A stretch of DNA of 64,000 bases from Vombatus ursinus. Taxonomy: Eukaryota > Chordata > Mammalia > Diprotodontia > Vombatidae. The stretch spans positions 43,323,256 through 43,387,255 of the forward strand of contig NW_020954585.1 of the NCBI RefSeq assembly GCF_900497805.2, given 5' to 3'. Of this stretch, positions 38,601-51,200 are shown piece after piece; within the stretch, counting starts at the first letter, position 1; every line of letters begins with the position of its first letter. The translations under genes were made by a program, and so were the position numbers. The notes under the pieces are model-generated. The model saw nothing but the letters and a program-made list of their open reading frames with translations. It searched no databases and was not told the origin of the DNA.

Positions 38601-41600
38601 AATCTGATATAAGTTATACATACCACATCATTTTCAAAGCTTGGCTAAGAAACATATGGTGTGGTGGAAAAGGTGCTGCAGTTATCATCATTAGATCTAG
38701 GTTCATAGCCTGGCTCCAACTAGAAGTATAGGCAAATCCCTTCATCTCCCTGAGCCACAGAATTCTCATATAAATAATAAAGTTAATAATAATTATATCC
38801 CTTTACAAGGTAGCTGTCAAGGAAAAACCTGTCTTTAAACCATTTAGTACTCTAGAAATGTAAACTGTTCTTATTCAAGAATCTAGAGATTATGGAGTGC
38901 CTTAAATGTCAGCCAAGGAGTTTGACCTTTGTCTGTTTGGCAGATAATAGGGAGCCATTTAGGATTATTTTTTTTTTTAAGAGGAAGGGCATGACCAGAT
39001 CTACTCATAAGGAACATTAGTCTGGTAGGGGTATGAAAAATGGATTAGAAAGTAGGAGAAAGTCTTAAAGCAGGAAGGTCTGTTAAGAGGCAATAGCAAT
39101 AGCTTGAAATAAGTTGGTCAGTCCTGGGGTTGGAATTTGGGGCAAGTCCCACCTGGGAGGTGAGGAAGAGCAGGGATTCAGAGGGCAGGTTACAGGGGAG
39201 AGGGCTTAGGAAGGCAGGAGGGCAGAATGCCTGGATCCCGGGTGGGAGGGGCTGAGGAAAACATACTCTTCAACCATCACGTTGACAGGGAACAGGACGG
39301 GGATCCTCTTGGTGGCCAAATTGTCCTTGAGTAGTATGGAGTCCTCATTGTCACTGAAGACATAGATCAGTTCGTCAGCCAACAAACATTTATCAAGCCC
39401 TTACTATGTGCCAGGGACTGAGGATACAAGCAAAGGCAAAAATAATCCCTGCCCTCTGAGAGCTTATAGTCTAATAGGGGAAATGGCATGAAAAATAACA
39501 ATGTACATATCAGATAAATATAATAGGGAAAATGGATGGTAATTTTAGAAGGAAGGGTCAAGCATCCTGAAGATGGTGGGATTTGAGCTGAGTCCTAAAG
39601 GAAGCCAGGGGAGCCAGGAGGGAGAGGTGAGCCAGGAGAGCACTGCAGTAATGGGGGACAGATGGTGCGAACATGTGTAATCTGTGAGGAATTGCAAAGG
39701 GGGCAATATTGGGAGGGAGCTAGGAAAGGAGGGACAGTGCTCCTAGGCCTGAAGAGTAGCTGAAGGTAAGGAAGGGGCTTTGAGAGAAGTCATGCCTAGA
39801 TTTCATTCACCTGTTCACATTTGCGTTCATCTCCAGGAAGTCCCCCCAGGAGCTGTTCAACAAGGTGTCAAACATCATCTGGACAAATACCTGGGGTCAG
39901 GGAGGCACCAGGAAAGATTAGATGCCTCCCCAGAACTCAAGCATCCCTATCTCCCTTATTCCTCCTTCCTTCCTGGGAAAGGACAGATGTTCCTCCTCCT
40001 AGGCCCCAGTTTAACCCCACCCCTTCCATTCCATCTTACAAGAACATGTGTTTATCCTTTCCCAGATCTTGGGGAGTGATCCCTGCTTTTCCCCCTACTT
40101 CTCATCCAAGACCTTTGGGGCCAATGATTCGAGAAGATCTCACCGTACTGCCTCCTTTCAAGATGGGGGAGCTCACGTTGCAATACAGAGTCCAGGCAGA
40201 GAGCCTGGCCTCATGACTTTCTTCCTCACAGCTGACAGGGACCCAACTCTGAGGTTATAGAGAGTAGAGGAGAAAAAGGAAGTCATTTAGGGGTGCCAGT
40301 TGGATCCCGAAAGGGCAGAGTTATCCTCCCAGACATCAGTCTCAAAGAGGTTAGGAATATCCCTCAAACAGGACAATTGGACTTAATGGAAAGAGACCTG
40401 ATCGAGGATCACAGTTTGTGATACATATAATGTCAGAGCTGGAAGGGACTTTAGGGGTCATCTAGTTTCATGCTTCCATTTCACAGATGAAACAGGCCCA
40501 GAGGGGTTAAATCACTTGCCCAAGGTCACACAGGTAGAAAGTGGCAGAGCTGGGATTCAAATCTGGGTCCTTCTGACTCCAAATTCAGCTGGTCTTTTCT
40601 CTACGCCATCCTGTGTCCCAAGTCCCAACTTACTGTGTGACCCTGGGCAAGTCACTTCCCACTCTGGTGCTCAGTTTCCCTCTCTGTAAGGTGAGGCCTT
40701 TGGTCCAGATGACCTCTAAAGCCCTGTCCAGCTCTGACATTATATGAATTACAAATTCCCCCTTACCAACTTCTAATGTTTCTTTTATCCAGGAACTTAA
40801 GGATTTAAAGACTTCCCCTTTCTTGACCCTATTTGTATTTTCAGTCTTACAAGGTTGGGAGAAGGGAGCAGAGAGAGACTGAGGGAAGAAAGCCAAGACT
40901 TTGAGAAGGCACTCACTGCCTTCTTCTTTACCTGGAGCATGGACACTTTTCTGAAGGAGAGGCTCCAGGGAACAGTCAAGACCAAGTGAACCCGGTAAGC
41001 ATCTTCTCCGACATTACTCAGCTCCAAAACCACAGAGAGGCTAGATGAGGGGGCCAGGTGCAACTCAGGAGATCTGAGGAAGAGGTCAAGGAACAGGGCC
41101 CAGGACCCACCAATCAATCGATATTTGTTAGGCACTGTTCTAATCAGGATCAGGGAAGTGGGCTTGGTTTGGGGAAAAACGGATGGAGGCCAGGCTCAGG
41201 ATCAATATTGAGGTCAAAGGGCAAAGGTCAGAGCATCAGACATACAAACCCTTTGGAATGAAAGTTCAGCTTCAGATTGGCCTCACACTTCTTATCATCC
41301 CCACAATTCTTCTCAAAAGGAATCTAGAGAGAAAAGTACCAATGGAGGTTCCTTCCACCCACCCCTAAAACCTTTCTTCTCTCTTTATCCATCTCCCACC
41401 TCTCCTCTTACCTCCTTGGTCTCTGAATGTGGGACAGGCCTCATCGTAGGCTGTATTTTCTTTCCAGGTGAAAATCCATGGGGAAAAACAGGAGAATGGA
41501 TGGGGAAGGGGAAGAACAGGTCATTCAGATGAGAATTTTCAGAGAAGGGTTAGACCAGGGGTAGGGAACAAATTAACAGAAACAAATCTGTTCTGTAAAA

Positions 41601-44600
41601 TTTGGATTCAGTCGAAAGGCTGCACCTAAGGACCTAGAAGGCCACATGTGGCCTGAAGGCTGCAAGTTCCCCACCCCTTGGTTAGACTCTGGGTATTATC
41701 TGGCTATGGTCTTTGCCCCTTTCCCAGAGTCAATGCTATTCTCTCTCCAGCCTGCTGTCGCCCTTAAAAGTAGAGGATGAAGTGTGCTATTCAACTCCTA
41801 ACAAGAGAAGAGATGGACTCAGGATGCAAAACGAGACAAGCATTTTTGGACATGGCCGATGTGGGAATTTGTTTTGCTTGACTATACATATTGTTAAGAG
41901 GGTTTGGGTTTTCTTTTTTTTTTTTTTTTCAGTTGGAGTAGGAGAGGTGAGACTAAGAGAAAATAAATGCTTATGAATTGTTAAAAAAAAAAAAAAAGGA
42001 CTAAGGATGCCACAGGTTGAGACCTACCTGCTGGGCAATGAGTGAGGCCCTTTGAGGACAGTAGGTGCTTAAAAGCAGACACTAGTAGATGTCTAGTCAA
42101 TACGTGTTGATTGGATGCTTGATTGAATCCATAGGGGAGGTTTCCCCTGATATCATCACTTCATGACCCCAGAGGGTTTCTAATACTGGCAACTGCCTCC
42201 TAATTGGTTAATCTACCTCCAGAAACCTCTCCCTCATTTCATCCTGAACACCCACCCAAGACTCATTTTGTGATGGAGAAAGTGTTTGAATTCTAGTTCC
42301 ACAAACTAGTGCCCTTTGCCACATATTACTTTACCTCTAAGCCTCAGTTTTCCCATTTTTAACATGACAGGGTTTGACTAGATAGTCTCTATGGTCCCTT
42401 CCAGCCCTGACTCTCTAGGTTCCTAAGGTCCCTTCCAGCCCTGACTCTCTAGGTTCCTAAGGTCCCTTCCAGTCCTGACTCTCTAGGTTCCTAAGGTCCC
42501 TTGAGCCCTGACTCTCTAGGTTCCTAAGGTCCCTTCCAGCCCTGACTTTCTAGGTTCATAAGGTCCCTTCCAGTTTTGACATTCTAGGTTCCTAAGATCC
42601 CTTCTAGCAATAAGTTGGGAATTCTAAAATTATGTAGAATTGAATTTCCACTCCCACCCAATGCTCCATCCCTGCAACTCCTTCTTACATTGTATTCACC
42701 CTCAAAAAGAGAGAATCTCAGGGAGACATTGATGGGGGAGATGTAGTCTTCAATGCATTCCTAGAGGGAACAAGTATATCAATATTATAACTGTCTGTTG
42801 AACCTCTCCTGCCCCAAGTTAGTAACTCTTCAGGATTACATTTAGCTGCCATATTTCCCCTCCCCAGAGCCAAACCACTTAATTTCCTCACAGGAAAATT
42901 AAACCAGTGTTGGGTGCAGGATTCCTTTGTGGTGACAGTCATGTTCCCTCCAGTCTCCTGTTTCCCTCCAGGGAAATAACCCCGACTTCTCATCCGGTGT
43001 CCATCCAGTTGTAGGATATACGTGAGATTAGCCACTAGAGGACCTGGACACAGTAAAGAGGTTAGGAAGGCTGGGATGAAGGAGGCCTTAACTCTGAGCA
43101 GGAAAATGGTATAATGGAAGGAACAATTGATTTGGAGCAGACAAATTGGGGTTGCAATACTGGCTCTGCTACTAGCAACAAATGTATGAGTTTGGGGAAG
43201 TCTCCTAGCTTCTCTGTGCCTCATTTTCCTCATCTGTAAAATAAAGAGATTGGCCTAGACCAGGGGTTCTTAATCTTTTTTGTGTCCCCCTTGGCAGTCT
43301 GGTGAAGCCTACCGACCCTTTCTTAGAATAGTGTTTTTAAATGCCTAAAATAAGGCACATAGGACTACAAGGGAAACCCAATTATCTTGAAATGCAGTTA
43401 TCAAAATAAAAAAAAAATACTAAGTTCATGGACCCTTGGTTGGGACCCCCAGCCTGGATGATTTATAAGGTCCTTTCTAGTTCTAAATCTATGAGACAAT
43501 GAGATCAAATGGGGCTAGATGGTGGGTGGTGAGAACTGTTTTGTGGTGGAGAGGTGACTAAACAGCACTGACCTAGGAATTTGGGTGTGAGGTTCTTGAC
43601 CCAAAAGCATACAGTGATGTTGACCCCAGACCTCTTTGTACTGGCCTGGTAGGAGCACTCCACTTCATGCACTGGGATTTCCACTGGGGAGAAGTCCATT
43701 GAAGAGATTATGTCCAAGACTGGACGAGAGCTGGGTGAAGGGAGGTCAAAAGGAGAGGTAAATTCAAGTGAGAATTCACAAAGGAAGGTGGGGCTTTGGA
43801 TTATATTCAGCTGTGGCCTTTCCCCCTTCCCAGAGCCATCTACCCCTAATCCCTTTTAGCCTTCATGTTTCTTTCTCTGTAGATCACTACCCTTATTCTA
43901 CCTTCCATTTTTAAAAAAGTATATAGGGTTGTCCCAGGCTGAGATATGTTTGATTTAGGGTGAGGAACTCTCATTCCTTTTCCCTCAGACACTCCCCCAA
44001 TAATCATACCTAGGCATCAGTCCTCCTGTCTCTTAAATCCCAAAGTTGGGATCTTTTCTAGATAGAATTCAAAGGAGGCCATGCCATCTCACCTCAACAT
44101 AATCACTTGGCCCTGAGTCCCTACAAGCACATCTACGAGTCCGTCTCCTCCAAGGTCCCTGACACCATGGATGGATCGTCCAAAGTACTGAAGTCCTGGG
44201 GATACCTGGATGCCCTCAATGCGCTAGGACAAAGGAGAGAGGCCTCACTGAGTCAGTAGTTCTAGAAAAGGACAGGTTATGGGTAAAGGATTAGGTTTAG
44301 GTTCTTTGACCCTAGTCCTGGAAAGCTCCTTACCTGGCTAGGCCGGGAACTGAGTCCACCAGGCTTCCCATTGTAAATGTAGATGGAACCCCTCCCCTCC
44401 AGTGGGGCTCCCACAGCCACATCTGCCAAATCATCCCCGTCAATGTCCGTCAGAGCAGAGATGGCTGCCCCAAAACGACCCAGGGGATAGCCAGTTTCCC
44501 CTTGAAGCTCCATCATCATCTGGAATGCCAGCTGGGAGCAAGGAGAAAGGTTCACACATTCGTTCATTTATTCATGCACTCATTCACTCACTCATTTATT

Positions 44601-45235
44601 ACCTCCAAAAGTGTTTATTGGGCATATACCATGTGCAAGATACTATTATCAGACAATGAGATTACAAAAGAAATATAGCAAATGCATAATTTCTGGAATC
44701 TTACAGCTAGGAAGCGCATTAAATCTGGAAGGGACCTCAGCAAACCAAGTCATGTTCAAGATAAGGAAACTGAAACCCAGAGAAGAGAAGCCTTTTGCCA
44801 AAAGTCAAATAATGATTTAGTGGCAGGGCCTAGAATAAAATTTGAGTCTCCTGAATCTCAGCTCAGTGCTCTTTTTCTTTTGCATCCCATCTTCAAGAAT
44901 CTTACACTCTAGATAAGAAAAAAAAGATTTACACTCTTGAAAAAGTTAAGTTGCAATATAAACCAGTGAAATAGGGGTACTAATGGGGGGCTCCTTTGAT
45001 CTGCTGGACTAGAGCTTGTGCTGTGTTCCCTTCTGGTAGGCCCCATGCTTAGGCATAGGCCAGAATGATCGATAATTATAGTAAGGGCAGTAGAAGAGCA
45101 GAGAAGAACAAGGTTAACTCAGGTTAGGATGAAGTTGCCAAAACTTGGGCTCATCCTTAGAAGAAACATACTCTCTTTTTTCTCCTTTTCCATACTTCTC
45201 TTATGCCCCCCAATACCCCCTGCATGCGCATGCAT

Positions 45236-45285
<50 letters not shown>

Positions 45286-48200
45286 ACACACAAAATGCCA
45301 TGGCTTTCTACCTCTTTCCTACGGTAGACAAAAGCACGGCCTCCTCTCCGCTCCCCATAGAACAGGGGAGCTCCAACCAATAGCAGCTCCATCTCCCCAT
45401 TTTGGTCCACATCAACCCCACACAACTCCCCACCAAAGTAAGAGCCAACCTATAGAGAGAGAAAGAAAGAAGAGGTGGTATAATGATGACCACACGCATT
45501 TATATAGCACTTCAGTTCACAGAACATTCTCCTCACAATAATAATGCTGGATAGCATAAATAACTTGACCTCCACTTTACATAAAAGGAAACATGTTAAG
45601 AGACTTGCCCAAGATTACACAGCTAAGTGTCAAAGCTCAGATAATTACAACAGGTGACATTGAGGCAGCACTTTAAGGTTTATAAAATACTCCACACACA
45701 TTATTTCATTTAATTCTCAGAACAACCCAGTGAAATAGGTACTAGAGTATTACTTATTTTCATTTTACAGATGAGGAAACTGAGTGTCAGGTTAAGTGAC
45801 TTGCTCAAGGTCACACAGCTACTAGATATCAGAGGCAGGATGTCAATCCACTGAGTTGTAACCAAGGTAGGACAACTCAGAGCTTTGTCCCAGGGCACTG
45901 AAATTTAATGGAGAAAAATAGCACTTCCAGCAGTAGAGAAATAACTATGCTTAGCACTTAGATTTCAAGAATAACTAGTTAAAGAGGAAATTACCACATG
46001 GGGTGGTCCTCCGTACCCTTCTTATTGCCCAGGACACAGGACAGGTAAGTTCCTCTTCCTCTTACAAAGCAGCCTTCCCTGAAGCGGTCTTACAAGTGAA
46101 GGGGGTGAAGGGAAAGGCTAGTTTCATGTTTCTTGTCCTGTACAAATTTTGTACCACTTGCCTCAGGCACAAAAATGGCTAGTAACAGCTGTGCCAACCT
46201 AGGTTCCTGCCCCCAAGTTGAGAGCTCTTTCCATTTCACTAGGGTCTTGGGGATGCCTAGGTCCGCATCTTGTCCAACTCCGTCAGTCTCAGGTTGGCTC
46301 TCTCCATCACACACACACCTTAAGATCCACCTGTGGCCACATACTTTGCTCACCTGGGGCCCTTCAAGCTTCTGCACTTGGCTCCAGTTTCCTCCCTTGC
46401 TGTCTGGTTCTTGGAAGAGGAGCACCCGACCTACATGCTGATATCGAGGAGCACCAGCTGCCAATAGTTTCCTGTTTCCCTGGGAGAGTAGCCAGGTCAC
46501 TGTATAGCCTGCAGAGGGAGCCAGACACTTGGAAACAAGAGCCTATAGGGCTGGGTAGGGGGACAAGGGTCACTGGAGCAAAGCACATTGTCTTAATCAG
46601 GGAATTAGGGGGAGGATTACAAGATGACCTTACCCAAGTACCCATCCTCTGCCTCCTGGTTCATGGGTTGATTACCCACGAATGTTTCATCCTTCAGATC
46701 TTGCTCCAGGTCAATAAACCCCCCAGCCCAGTCCAGAGCCCCCGCAGCTCCCACCACACTGCGGCCCTGCAGAAGGAAAGACACTAGGGGCAGGTCAGCT
46801 GTTTTTGTGCCCCTCCTCAGAAACAACTGCATCCCTGGGTTTCACTCAGCTACTTCTGGTCCTCAGACTGAAATATGCACCTCCCCCTCCACTGCACTGT
46901 TCATCCTCCACACAGATGCTAAGGTGATTTCCCTAAAGTACAGGGCTGACTATGTCATTCCCCCTTGCCCTGCTACCTTCCTTCAGCCTTCAAACCTACC
47001 TTAGTGAGGTCAGCACTGATGCCACTGGATGACAGCTCCATCTTGAAATCAATCTTATCTTGCTGTTTACTAGTGCCTGTGAGGAATTATAGAGGGTATG
47101 TGGTACAGTGGAAAGAGTAGTAGATCTTGAGTCAGATGACATGGGTTTAAATTTTGGCTCTGTTACTATGTCACCTTGAGCGAAGCTCTTAACCGCTGTG
47201 GACCTCAGAGATTATCTAATTCAGTAGTTCCTAACTCTTTTGAGGATAAGAGCTCTTTTTAATATAAAAAAAAAATTTGAGGACCACTCCCCCAAATAAT
47301 AGTAGTTGTACTCTGTGATCATTAATTGAGAAATAATAATAATGACGATAGCTAACATTTGTAGAGGGACACTGGCCCTCTGGCTGTTCCTCAAACAAGA
47401 TACTCTATCTCCAGACTCTGGGTATTTTCTTTTTTCTTTTCTTTCTTTCTTTTTTTTTTTTTTCTTTTTGGTGAGGCAATTGGGGTTAAATGACTTGCCC
47501 AGAGTCATACAGCTAGTAAGTGTTATGTGTCTGGGGCCGGATTTGAACTCAGGTCCTCCTGACTTCAGGGCCAGTGCTCTATCCACTTCGCCACCTAGCT
47601 GCCCTGACTCTGGGTATTTTCACTGGCTGTTCCCCATGTCGAGAATGCACTTCCTTCTCGTTTCTGTCTCCTGGCCTCCCTGGCTTCCTTCAAATGCCAG
47701 CTAAAATCCTATCTTCTCCAAGAAGCTTTCCCTGATTCCCCTTAATTCCAGTGCCTTCCCTCTATTGATTATCTTCAATGTATCCTGTATGTGTCTTATT
47801 TGTACATAGGTGTTTGCATGTTGTCTCCTCCATTAGACTGTGAGCTATTTGAGAGCAGAGACTACCTTTCACCTTTCTTTGTACCTCCAGTGCCTGGCAT
47901 ATAAAAGGCACTTAATAAATGCTTTTTGACTGACTGATGCTTTAAGGTTTGCAACAAATATTATTTTATTTTATCGTCACAACACTGTGAGGTAATTGCT
48001 ATTATTATCCCATTTTACAGATGGGGGAACTGAGACAGACAGTGGCTAAGTGATTTATCTAAGGTCACACGCCTAGTAAATATATAAAGGTGGATTTGAT
48101 CTCTGGTCTTCCTGATTTAGATCTAGCATTCATTTAGCTGCTTCAAATAAACAGTGATGGGGCATCTAGGTGGCACAGTGGATAGAGCACTGGCTCTGGA

Positions 48201-51200
48201 ATCAGGAGGACCTCAGTTCAAATCTGATGTCAGACACATAACACTCACTTATCTGTGTGACTCTGGGCAAGTCACTTAACCCCAAATGCCTCACCAAAAA
48301 AACAAAACAAAACACAATAACAAAAAAAAACAACAAATAAACAGTGATGAAAAGTTGGCATGATTTTAGTAGCCTTTTAAATGGATTCATATTTTATGAA
48401 TCATATTAGCTTACATGTATTTAAAAAATAGTACTTACATAAATTGACTTTATTCAAATTTATAGAAGGTATGTTTTATTTATTATCCTAAGTGATTTAA
48501 TGAAGTGGGGCGTTTACAATAGCACATAGATTGAGAACCACTGAATCTAATCCAGCCTTCATTTTGTTTTTCAAAACTTAATTTTATTGATATCTGTTGT
48601 CTTTATATTTTAATCATTTCGCACCTCCTACTACTAGATTGAACCACCTCTGACAAAAACAAACTAATTAAGCAAAAACTTGCTGATACAGAAAACTTGT
48701 CTGATAATTAGAATGTGAACTTTTCTGGTTTTTTGCCTTTCTTTTTATCCCCAGTGCCTAGCCCAGTGGCTGGCACATAGTAGGCTCTTCATAAATGCTT
48801 GTTGACTGACTGCTCACACATTTTCTATGCTCACCCCTGTCTGGTGACTCATCACCTTCCATGAGTTTAATTATCCTCTCTACGCAGATGACTCCCACAT
48901 CCAGCCCTAGCTTCTCTTCTGAGAATCTATCATGGCCCATTGGACATTTCAAAATGGGTCTTCTATAAGTATCTTAAATTCAACATGTACAAAACAGAAC
49001 TCATTATTTTTCTCCCCAAACCTACTCTTCTTCTGAACGTTCCTGTTACTCTGGAGGATACAACATCGTTCCAGTTACTTAGGTTCCCTACCACCTTGAT
49101 GTCATCCTCACTCCCACTCACCCTACGTATCCAATTTGTTGTCAAATCTTATACCTCTGCAATGTCTCATCCACCCCTCCCAACACCTATCCCCTGGGCT
49201 ATTTCAATAGTCTCCTAATTGGTCTGTGTGTTTCATGTGACTCTGCCTTCCAATCTCTCCTCCTCACAGCTACCAAAGCAATTTTCCTAAAATCTGACCA
49301 TGTCACCCACCCACTCAATAAAGTCCAGATCCTTCTTATGCCTTTTAGGATCAAATATAAATTCCTCTATTTGGGATTTTAAAGCCCTTCACAACCTGGT
49401 CCTTACCTACTTTTTTTTATTTTTTATTTTGTCTATTTTGGTTAGGCAATTGGGGTTAAGTGACTTGTCCAGGACCACACAGCTAGTAAGTGTCAAGTGT
49501 CTAAGACCAGATTTAAACTTAGGTCCTCCTGACTCCAAGGCCGGAGGTCTATCTCTTACTTACTTTTCCAGTTTTATTATACCCTATCCAACCTTCATGG
49601 TCCAGCCACACTGGCCTCCTTGTTGTCTCACACACACACACACACACACACACACTGCTTTGTGTTTTCATACCCACTGTACCCCATGTCTGGAATGCAT
49701 TCCTCTTAGAATTCCATGTTTGCTCCAAAAATAAAGCTCTACCTCTGACATGAACCCTTTTCTGGTCCCCTTGGCTGCTACTGTCACCTCCCCCCCAACA
49801 AAAAAAAAAAACCTTGTATTTATTTTGCATACACTTTTATATGCATTTATTGTCCCCTTGAGAGCAGAGATTGTTTCATTTTTATCTTTTCAATCCCAGC
49901 ATCTAACACAGTGCCTGGCAATAGTAGGCAATTAATAAGTAGTTGTTGATCAACCGAATGTTTATGATATTCTGTCCCATGACATAGCATTCTGCTATGA
50001 GGAAAGAGTCAATTTTTTCATTTTACAGATGAAGAAACTGAAACCATGGATTGGAAGTGACCTGCCCAAGTCCACAGAGACACTAAGAAACCGGGAGGGC
50101 AGGACAGAGGAAAGCCCTCCCCCACCCACCCTGTCCCCAAATGATTAAACTCGTTAAGGACTAAGAAATAAATGCTAACCTTGGAACTCCATACAGATAA
50201 GCATTACACTGCGATGTCTCCAAGCACCTTATAACAAAGCTTAGCCCCCTGAAGATCATTCATTTAGAAAAATAGACAGGCAGGCAGGCAGACAGACAAA
50301 CAGAAAGATAGATAGGCAGACAGACAGCTAGCTAGATAGGCAGCTAGATAGATAGATGGATGGGTGGATGGATAGATGGATGGATGGATGGATGGATAGA
50401 TGGATGGATGGATGGATGGATGGATGGATGGATGGATGGATGGATGGATGGATGGATGGATGGATGGATGGATGGATGGATGGATGGATGGATGGATAGA
50501 TAGACAGACAGATAGACGGACAGACAGACAGATAGATAGATAAACTGCCTGTTATGTGAAGGACCTCGTGTGTGGTCCCAAAAGAGGTAAGAAGATAAAT
50601 ACTATAGGCCCCTCCCCTCAAGGAACTAATAGTCTAGCTCTTCTTTTTGTCTAAGAACAAATATAAAATAACAAAATAATCATCATCCACCTCTCCTGCT
50701 CAAAAACTTGACTGAGGAGATTGAAGACGTATGCTCCAAGCTACACTGAGAGCCAGTGTGGTCTCTTGGCCAGACTGGGAGTCAGGAAGCGTTGGGTTCA
50801 TACCCCACCTCAGCCTTTCATCAGCTGTAAGACTCTGGGCACAGAATCTGCTTCCTCCCACTGTACACTCTTTCCTCTTTTGGCTTCAGAGAAGTCTGGT
50901 TCTCCTCCTACCTCTCTAAACACTCTTCGTTTTTCTCCTTCCCCGTGACCCTGTAATGTGAGTGTTTCCTAAGGGTCTGTCCTTGGCCTTCTTTTCTCTC
51001 TCTCCACTCTCTCCCTTAACTATGTTATTCACTCTGACAGCTTCAATAACTACCTCTATACTGACCCCCAAGTCTATGTGCCTCCAGTCCTGATCACTGT
51101 TCTGAATGCCAGACCTGCACCCACAAGTCCAGTACCTTTCTCCCCAGTACATATCTCTGGATGGTGAACTGGATTTGGGTGATCACTGAACTTCTGTTTG

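Larger units (their letters stand above)
47222..48543. mobile_element. hAT element with nested insertions
   Basis: The left end cagtagttcctaactctt and the right end agattgagaaccactg are inverted partners. ATCTAAT flanks both sides (47214-47220 and 48545-48551), a remnant of an 8-bp target duplication. Inside it lie an L2 piece, a SINE within that L2 piece, a MIR and another SINE. The element's own sequence is about 47222-47340 and 48340-48543. No transposase frame is seen. Confidence 0.7.

Noticed and set aside
50265-50545. A CRISPR-like array
   Set aside because: A plain 4-bp microsatellite without spacers, in a mammalian genome.
50328-50621. A 97-codon frame of IHPSIHPS repeats
   Set aside because: Translation of the GGAT microsatellite.
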